A DNA stretch of 10,162 nt, from contig CAYYRI010000015.1 in assembly GCA_964474185.1 (NCBI GenBank), positions 1-10,162 of the forward strand, written 5' to 3'. The position numbers and the translations under genes are program-made. Positions 6,976 to 10,162 of this stretch are shown piece after piece. Position 1 is the stretch's first letter; the number at the start of each line of letters is the position of its first letter. Source of the DNA: CAYYRI01 sp964474185 (GTDB taxonomy: Bacteria; Patescibacteriota; Minisyncoccia; Minisyncoccales; RBG-13-42-11). Under the pieces are notes generated by a model that saw only the letters and a list, made by a program, of their open reading frames with translations, ran no database searches and was not told the DNA's origin.

Positions 6976-7551
6976 TTACTTCAGCTCTTTGTTTAATTTA
7001 CTGGCGCGGGGAGATTCCGGCTTGGCATACGCGTGGTCTTTCTGTTTCAGGTAGGGAATTTCAACGGAGCTGGAAAGAGTTTCAAAAGTTAAGGCGCAAA
7101 TCCTGGTCACTCCGGCATACAAGACGACGGGCATAGGGCCCAGGTTCCCCAATTCCATCACCGCCTTCCCCCGCCAACCCGGATCAAACCTGGCGGCGGT
7201 CAAGTGGACTACGACTCCGATCCTGGCCAAAGACGATCTGCCGTCAAGCCTGGCTACTATATCGTTGTTTAAAGAGAATTCTTCTTTTGTCGTAGTCAAG
7301 ACAAAAGCTTTTGGCTGCAGAATAAAAGGCGCGTCGTCTTTTATTCGTATCTCTTCCATAAACTTTTCAAAATTAATCTTTCTTTTAAGATCCAGATAAG
7401 GATAATCCGATTGTTTAAAGATCTTAAAAATGTTTCCTAAATGCAAATCAAGAGAACAGGGACCCAATTGATCCTTAAAATTCGGTTTGGGACTGACCTT
7501 GATTTTCCCTTCCTTGATATATTTTTTAATGTCTTTGTCGGAAAGAATCAT
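6976..7551 (-). CDS. dcd: dCTP deaminase
   Basis: A 191-residue enzyme of the DCD/dUTPase fold that deaminates dCTP to dUTP (or dUMP in bifunctional members). Visible signature: RLDGRSSLARIGVVVHLTA (residues 101-119), then RFDPGWRGKAVMELGN with the catalytic Glu at about 133, and a C-terminal Tyr/Lys-rich lid ending ASKLNKELK. The arginine and serines of GRSSLAR that contact the triphosphate are intact. The family length is normal. The stop abuts the start of the ThyX-like gene with no gap, which implies translational coupling and a joint role in dTMP synthesis. Whether it also hydrolyses the triphosphate cannot be told from the motifs. Confidence 0.93.
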   Translation of the reverse strand: MILSDKDIKKYIKEGKIKVSPKPNFKDQLGPCSLDLHLGNIFKIFKQSDYPYLDLKRKINFEKFMEEIRIKDDAPFILQPKAFVLTTTKEEFSLNNDIVARLDGRSSLARIGVVVHLTAARFDPGWRGKAVMELGNLGPMPVVLYAGVTRICALTFETLSSSVEIPYLKQKDHAYAKPESPRASKLNKELK

Positions 7552-7555
7552 TTTA

Positions 7556-7978
7556 TTATTCTATTGTTATTCCCATATTGCGGGCTGTTCCTTCGATTAT
7601 TTTCATTGCCGCTTCAATATTGTCGGTATTCAAATCCGGCATTTTTTGTTCGGCGATTTTCTTCAGCTGCTCCCTTGTGATTTTAGCGACTTTGGTCTTA
7701 TTGGGTTCTCCGGAACCCTTCTCAATCCCCGCCGCTTTTTTCAACAGCTCGGAAGCGGGCGGCTGTTTTACCTTAAAAGTATACGTTCTGTCTCCGTAAA
7801 CATAAATTTCAATCGGAAGAATAAAACCGATTTTTTGTTTTGTCACCTCGTTAAATTTCTGGCAAAATTCGGGGATATTGACTCCGTGCTGAGCCAAAGC
7901 GGGTCCCACGGGCGGAGCCGGAGTGGCCTTTCCCGCCGGGATTTGAAGTTTGATGATTGCTTTTGGTTTTCTTGCCAT
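7556..7978 (-). CDS. rplK: 50S ribosomal protein L11
   Basis: A 140-residue protein of the GTPase-associated centre, binding the 23S rRNA stalk base with L10. The N-terminal domain holds GKATPAPPVGPALAQHGVNI (residues 16-35), with Ala where most bacteria have Gly in ALGQHG. The linker has TFKVKQPPASELLKKAAGI, and the rRNA-binding C-terminal domain ends GTARNMGITIE. The start at 7978 (MARKPKAI) gives family length. Reading upstream to 8023 adds residues encoded by the AT-rich repeat and is rejected. rplA, which usually follows rplK, is absent: the next gene, dcd, starts 4 bp after the stop. Confidence 0.97.
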   Translation of the reverse strand: MARKPKAIIKLQIPAGKATPAPPVGPALAQHGVNIPEFCQKFNEVTKQKIGFILPIEIYVYGDRTYTFKVKQPPASELLKKAAGIEKGSGEPNKTKVAKITREQLKKIAEQKMPDLNTDNIEAAMKIIEGTARNMGITIE

Positions 7979-8123
7979 AGTTTTATTGAAATTTCGAAAT
8001 TCGAATATCGAAATTCGAAACAAATTCTAAATTTTAAATTGTAATTTTCTAAACTGTTTTGTGCTTTGAATTTTAATCATTTGATATTGTTTAGGATTTC
8101 GTGCTTCGGATTTAGGGTTTTAA
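7979..8123. repeat. AT-rich TTCGAA/CGAAAT spacer repeat between rplK and nusG
   Basis: This non-coding 145-bp stretch is made of degenerate short repeats. TTCGAA occurs three times in 27 bp (7993-7998, 8000-8005, 8014-8019). Related words such as GGATTTCGTGCTTCGGATTTA follow near 8093-8113, with ATTTTAAATTGTAATTTTC in between. I recall similar stretches as common intergenic filler in Parcubacteria and Microgenomates contigs; that is memory, not a search. No consensus promoter or Shine-Dalgarno sequence for rplK is visible in it. Confidence 0.6.
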
Positions 8124-8159
8124 GAACTAGACTTTCTTTATCTGAAGAGAGTCTAGTTC
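8124..8159 (-). other. Strong hairpin spanning the nusG stop codon
   Basis: GAACTAGACT (8124-8133) and AGTCTAGTTC (8150-8159) form a perfect 10-bp inverted repeat around a 16-base loop. The loop itself can add a 4-bp inner stem (TCTT/AAGA) after one mismatch. On the minus-strand transcript the nusG stop (8129-8127) lies in the 3' arm. Only two U residues follow the 3' arm before UUAAAACCC, so it is not a classical Rho-independent terminator. It may protect the 3' end or limit readthrough into rplK. Confidence 0.6.
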
Positions 8160-8672
8160 CACCGGCGTGTCTCTGCCGAACATATTGACCAGGATTTTTA
8201 CCTTTCCCCTTTCTTCGTCGGTCTCCGACACTTTGCCGTCAAAATCTTTGAAAGGGCCGTCGGTAATCTTAACCAGGTCTCCGACTTTAACTTCAATTTT
8301 ATATTGGGGCTCTTCCCCTCCTATTCTCTGCTTTAAACTTTCTATTTCTTTCAAAGAAACGGGAACGGGAGTGGTGCCGGCCCCTACAAAACCGGTTACA
8401 TTCGGAGTATTTCTGACCACATACCAGCTGTCATCCGTCACAATCATTTCCACCAAAACATATCCAGGGTAGATCTTTTCTTCCACTGTTTTCCTTTTGC
8501 CATTCTTTATTTTAATCTTTTTTTCTTTCGGCACCAAGACGTTGAAAATTTTATCTTCCATGCTCAAACTGTCAATCCTTTGCTTAAGGCTTTTGGCTAC
8601 GGCATCTTCGTATCCGGAATAAGTATGCAAAACATACCAATTTCTTTCTTGAGCAGTTTGTTGTTTCGGCAT
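8127..8672 (-). CDS. nusG: Transcription termination/antitermination factor NusG
   Basis: A 181-residue elongation factor that binds RNA polymerase beta' and couples it to Rho or to ribosomal protein S10. The NGN domain runs from RNWYVLHTYSGYEDAVAKSL (residues 10-29) through IYPGYVLVEM and NTPNVTGFVG. The KOW domain is at about 127-181 (VKVGDLVKITDGPFKDFDGKV, then NMFGRDTPVELD). The start at 8672 (MPKQQTAQERNWYV) is chosen because it follows the secE stop by 4 bp and gives the normal family length. A TTG 96 bp upstream would overlap secE and add non-homologous residues. The stop codon is buried in a strong hairpin. Confidence 0.96.
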   Translation of the reverse strand: MPKQQTAQERNWYVLHTYSGYEDAVAKSLKQRIDSLSMEDKIFNVLVPKEKKIKIKNGKRKTVEEKIYPGYVLVEMIVTDDSWYVVRNTPNVTGFVGAGTTPVPVSLKEIESLKQRIGGEEPQYKIEVKVGDLVKITDGPFKDFDGKVSETDEERGKVKILVNMFGRDTPVELDSLQIKKV

Positions 8673-8676
8673 TATT

Positions 8677-8880
8677 TTACTTGAATATGAGTTTATTAAG
8701 CAGGGCGGTAAAGCCAAAATCGATGCCGCCCAAAAAGATTGCCGTGGCAACCGAAACTCCGATAACAAGCAAAGTGTATTTTATGGTTTCGTCTCTGGTC
8801 GGCCAGTTGACTTTCTTCATTTCGAGTTTTACTTCCTTCAGAAAAGTAACGATTTTATTTGGAATGGTTGTTATGTTCAT
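8677..8880 (-). CDS. secE: Preprotein translocase subunit SecE
   Basis: This 67-residue protein is the small clamp subunit of the SecYEG channel in the inner membrane. The cytoplasmic amphipathic helix carries the family signature FLKEVKLEMKKVNWPTRDET (residues 13-32). One hydrophobic membrane segment follows (about residues 35-58), with an Asp near its end. This is the one-TM form usual for most bacteria, not the three-TM E. coli form. The ATG at 8880 is preceded by element C and has no recognisable Shine-Dalgarno sequence. nusG begins 4 bp downstream, the usual secE-nusG pairing. The upstream neighbour here is gyrB, not rpmG or a tRNA-Trp gene. Confidence 0.95.
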   Translation of the reverse strand: MNITTIPNKIVTFLKEVKLEMKKVNWPTRDETIKYTLLVIGVSVATAIFLGGIDFGFTALLNKLIFK

Positions 8881-8890
8881 GACTGTGGGA

Positions 8891-8949
8891 CTCGGTAGGC
8901 GAAGAGGGCTTCGCCCTCTTCTTCACCTCGCTTCCTACGGAAGCTCGGT
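8891..8949 (+). repeat. Paired-hairpin repeat, copy C
   Basis: Hairpin 1 is GAAGAGGGC/GCCCTCTTC (8901-8909 with 8913-8921, loop TTC, perfect 9-bp stem). A linker TTCACCTC follows, then hairpin 2 GCTTCC/GGAAGC (8930-8935 with 8939-8944, loop TAC) running into CTCGGT. A second CTCGGT stands at 8891-8896, preceded by GGGA as at the end of copy B, which suggests a remnant tandem unit. This copy is inverted relative to copies A and B. It fills the leader between the terminator and the secE start codon. Confidence 0.75.
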
Positions 8950-8953
8950 TTTT

Positions 8954-8972
8954 AAAAAAGCCCGTCCGGGCT
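8954..8972 (-). terminator. Rho-independent terminator after gyrB
   Basis: The minus strand reads AGCCC-GGAC-GGGCT followed by a run of T. That is a 5-bp GC-rich stem (extendable to 6 bp with a 2-base loop) and a six-T tract at 8959-8954, partly overlapping the closing base of the stem. It lies 26 bases beyond the gyrB stop and fits termination of gyrB transcripts. It also sits immediately downstream of the predicted secE transcription start, so it could act as an early attenuator. Confidence 0.75.
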
Positions 8973-8980
8973 CTTCTTTC

Positions 8981-9008
8981 ATATTACTCGGAGAGCCCTA
9001 AATGTCAA
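8981..9008 (-). promoter_or_regulatory. Candidate sigma-70-type promoter for secE-nusG
   Basis: On the minus strand a perfect -35 hexamer TTGACA (9008-9003) is followed by a 16-bp spacer and TAATAT as -10 (8986-8981). The -35 overlaps the last codons and stop of gyrB (Leu-Asp-Ile-stop). The predicted start near 8974 would lie just upstream of the terminator hairpin at 8954-8972 and about 95 bases before the secE ATG. No other consensus-like promoter was seen between gyrB and secE. Confidence 0.55.
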
Positions 9009-10162
9009 GGTTTTTTACGTTTTTAGCGTGAGCTTGGATAAATTTCTTTCGGGGCAAAACTTCATCTCCCATCAGGATATCAAAAATTTTATCCGCTTCC
9101 CTGGCATTTTCGATGTCTACTCTCAATAAAATCCTGTTTGCGGGATTCATGGTAGTTTCCCATAACTGTTCGGGATTCATTTCTCCCAAACCCTTATATC
9201 TTTGAATCGAAACGCCCGCTATCTTCGCATCGGCAGAAACGGATTTTCCCATTTTACTTAAAATTTTGTTTTTTTCATCTTCGGCATAAGCGTAATTTAT
9301 TTGTTTTCCCGCTTGGATCCGATAAAGAGGAGGTTGAGCTATGTAAAGGTACCCGGCTTCGATAATCGGTTTAAAATAACGGTAAAAAAGAGTCAAAAGC
9401 AGAGTCCTGATATGCGAACCGTCGACATCGGCATCGGTCATTATAATGATGCGATGGTATCTCAGTTTTTCCAGATTAAAATCTTCGGCAATGGCGGTAC
9501 CTAAGGCAATGATCAGAGATCTGATTTCTTTTGAAACCAGAATTTTATCAAGGCGGGTTCTTTCAACATTCAGAATCTTGCCCCGCAAGGGCAAGATCGC
9601 CTGGAATTGCCTGTTCCTGGCCTGCTTTCCACTATTGTGAACAAAAACCCCCGAAGCTAATGCGAAATTATGAGTATCTTCAACTTCTAAATCGTAAACA
9701 TCTATTTTCTTTTTCAGCTCGATAATTTTTTTAATCTTATGGTTGTAATTTAAAATAGCTTCTTTTAGTCTTTCTTCATTATTATTAAAAAATCGCTGGC
9801 GAATTGTCTCATATCTTAAAAGGCTTCTATCCCTTAAATCCATCCTTTCTTGGTTGTATTTTTCTTTGTCGATTTTCCCATATTCCTCAAAAATTTCTCT
9901 CAATAATTTTAGAGCTTTCTCTCGATAAGTATTATTGTAAGTCTTTTTTCTTTCTATTCTAAATTCCGGTGTCCATTGTTCTTTAGTTTTTTGACTCCGC
10001 CACTTTAAAAGTTCTTCATCTTGCCACTGTTTTTTAGCCAAGACAGAAAGTTCCTTCCTCTTTTCGGGATGTCTCTCAAAATACTCTTTTATTTGTCCGC
10101 TCCATTTTTCTCTATTTTTCAAATTGCTCCAATATTTTTTCTGATTCTCGTATAAAAGTTTT
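8998..10162 (-). CDS. gyrB: DNA gyrase subunit B, C-terminal part, with intein (partial, 5' end outside window)
   Basis: This is the 3' part of the ATP-dependent type II topoisomerase subunit that, with GyrA, introduces negative supercoils. The reading frame is open to the window edge, so the TTG at 10122 is not a start. Bases 9634-10162 encode intein; 9001-9633 encode 211 residues of C-extein. The C-extein begins SGKQARNRQFQAILPLRGK, matching the segment after the TOPRIM EGDSAGG motif. It goes on with MTDADVDGSHIRTLLL (Mg2+-binding DxD of TOPRIM), QPPLYR, and SIQRYKGLGEMNPEQLWETT, and ends KNLDI. SHIR and the whole C-terminal block favour GyrB over ParE. The large insertion of enterobacterial GyrB between QPPLYR and SIQRYKG is absent. 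The Glu-containing part of TOPRIM and the ATPase domain are not in view. The stop codon (TAG, 8998-9000) lies inside a promoter for secE. Confidence 0.96.
   Translation of the reverse strand, partial: KLLYENQKKYWSNLKNREKWSGQIKEYFERHPEKRKELSVLAKKQWQDEELLKWRSQKTKEQWTPEFRIERKKTYNNTYREKALKLLREIFEEYGKIDKEKYNQERMDLRDRSLLRYETIRQRFFNNNEERLKEAILNYNHKIKKIIELKKKIDVYDLEVEDTHNFALASGVFVHNSGKQARNRQFQAILPLRGKILNVERTRLDKILVSKEIRSLIIALGTAIAEDFNLEKLRYHRIIIMTDADVDGSHIRTLLLTLFYRYFKPIIEAGYLYIAQPPLYRIQAGKQINYAYAEDEKNKILSKMGKSVSADAKIAGVSIQRYKGLGEMNPEQLWETTMNPANRILLRVDIENAREADKIFDILMGDEVLPRKKFIQAHAKNVKNLDI
9634..10162 (-). mobile_element. GyrB intein, C-terminal part with probable homing-endonuclease DNA-binding region
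   Basis: A self-splicing protein insert sits in gyrB. The C-terminal splicing blocks are plain: block F is VYDLEVEDTHNFAL and block G is SGVFVHN, followed by Ser as the +1 nucleophile, which places the junction between bases 9634 and 9633. The penultimate His and terminal Asn needed for Asn cyclisation are present. Upstream lie about four imperfect 17-residue repeats (roughly 9945-10150), each a K-K/E-x-W/F core then a charged stretch, e.g. KTKEQWTPEFRIERKKT. They look like NUMOD-type DNA-binding modules of homing endonucleases. Next comes a helical stretch with YGKIDKEKYNQ and TIRQRFFNNNEERLKEA, resembling the repeat found beside HNH homing endonucleases. No LAGLIDADG motif is seen. The N-terminal splicing blocks and any nuclease core lie outside the window. 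A sampled 60 bp of intein is 30% GC against 40% in a sampled 60 bp of extein. Confidence 0.92.

Noticed and set aside
7979..8023. Upstream start extending L11 by 15 residues
   Set aside because: The extension (FRISIFEFRNFNK) is encoded by the TTCGAA repeat; MARKPKAI is the conserved L11 start.
7487..8044. A 185-codon open frame on the plus strand
   Set aside because: It is antisense to dcd, rplK and the AT-rich repeat; no motif and no start signal.
8673..8768. Upstream TTG start extending NusG by 32 residues
   Set aside because: The added residues overlap secE in another frame and are not NusG-like; the ATG at 8672 gives normal length.
10120..10122. TTG as the start of a separate 374-residue gene
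   Set aside because: The frame stays open to the window edge, and the protein is intein plus gyrase C-extein, so the true start lies outside.
1..10162. CRISPR array, rRNA genes or insertion-sequence transposase
   Set aside because: No regularly spaced direct repeats, rRNA-like segments or transposase motifs were seen; the only repeats are the three paired-hairpin copies and the AT-rich spacer.

Overview
The window looks like a compact bacterial chromosome segment, most consistent with a Candidate Phyla Radiation (Patescibacteria, probably Parcubacteria-like) genome. The grounds are: tightly packed genes with 0-8 bp junctions, few Shine-Dalgarno sequences, a double-length divergent ThyX, a shortened FolD, rplK without an adjacent rplA, and AT-rich TTCGAA/CGAAAT spacer repeats of a kind I associate from memory with these genomes. 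This taxonomic call is inference. Every gene I can support lies on the minus strand, so transcription runs from high to low coordinates.

Layout in transcription order: (1) the 3' part of gyrB (8998-10162, cut by the window edge), interrupted by an intein whose C-terminal half is visible. (2) A 117-bp spacer (8881-8997) holding a consensus-like promoter, a Rho-independent terminator just downstream of it, and a paired-hairpin repeat. (3) secE and nusG, 4 bp apart, then a strong hairpin over the nusG stop and a 148-bp AT-rich repetitive spacer. (4) rplK, followed after 4 bp by dcd, the ThyX-like gene, a DCD/dUTPase-fold gene, glyA, folD, deoC and gatB. (5) A 90-aa orphan gene with its own apparent promoter inside the gatB 3' end and a clear ribosome binding site. 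(6) The last 81 bases, in which I see no supportable gene.

The coherent theme is thymidylate supply. Dcd would deaminate dCTP. The DCD/dUTPase-fold protein would be the natural candidate to give dUMP. The ThyX-like protein would methylate dUMP using methylene-tetrahydrofolate made by GlyA and handled by FolD. DeoC links deoxyribose-5-phosphate to central metabolism. Three of these enzymes are atypical: ThyX is a tandem double domain in which each half keeps a different part of the signature motif, the dUTPase-like protein lacks the usual acidic residues, and FolD is short with a degenerate cofactor motif and Phe in place of the active-site Tyr.

The most notable non-coding structure is a paired-hairpin element present three times (4674-4730, 5311-5361, 8891-8949), in both orientations, with stems that differ in sequence but keep their pairing.
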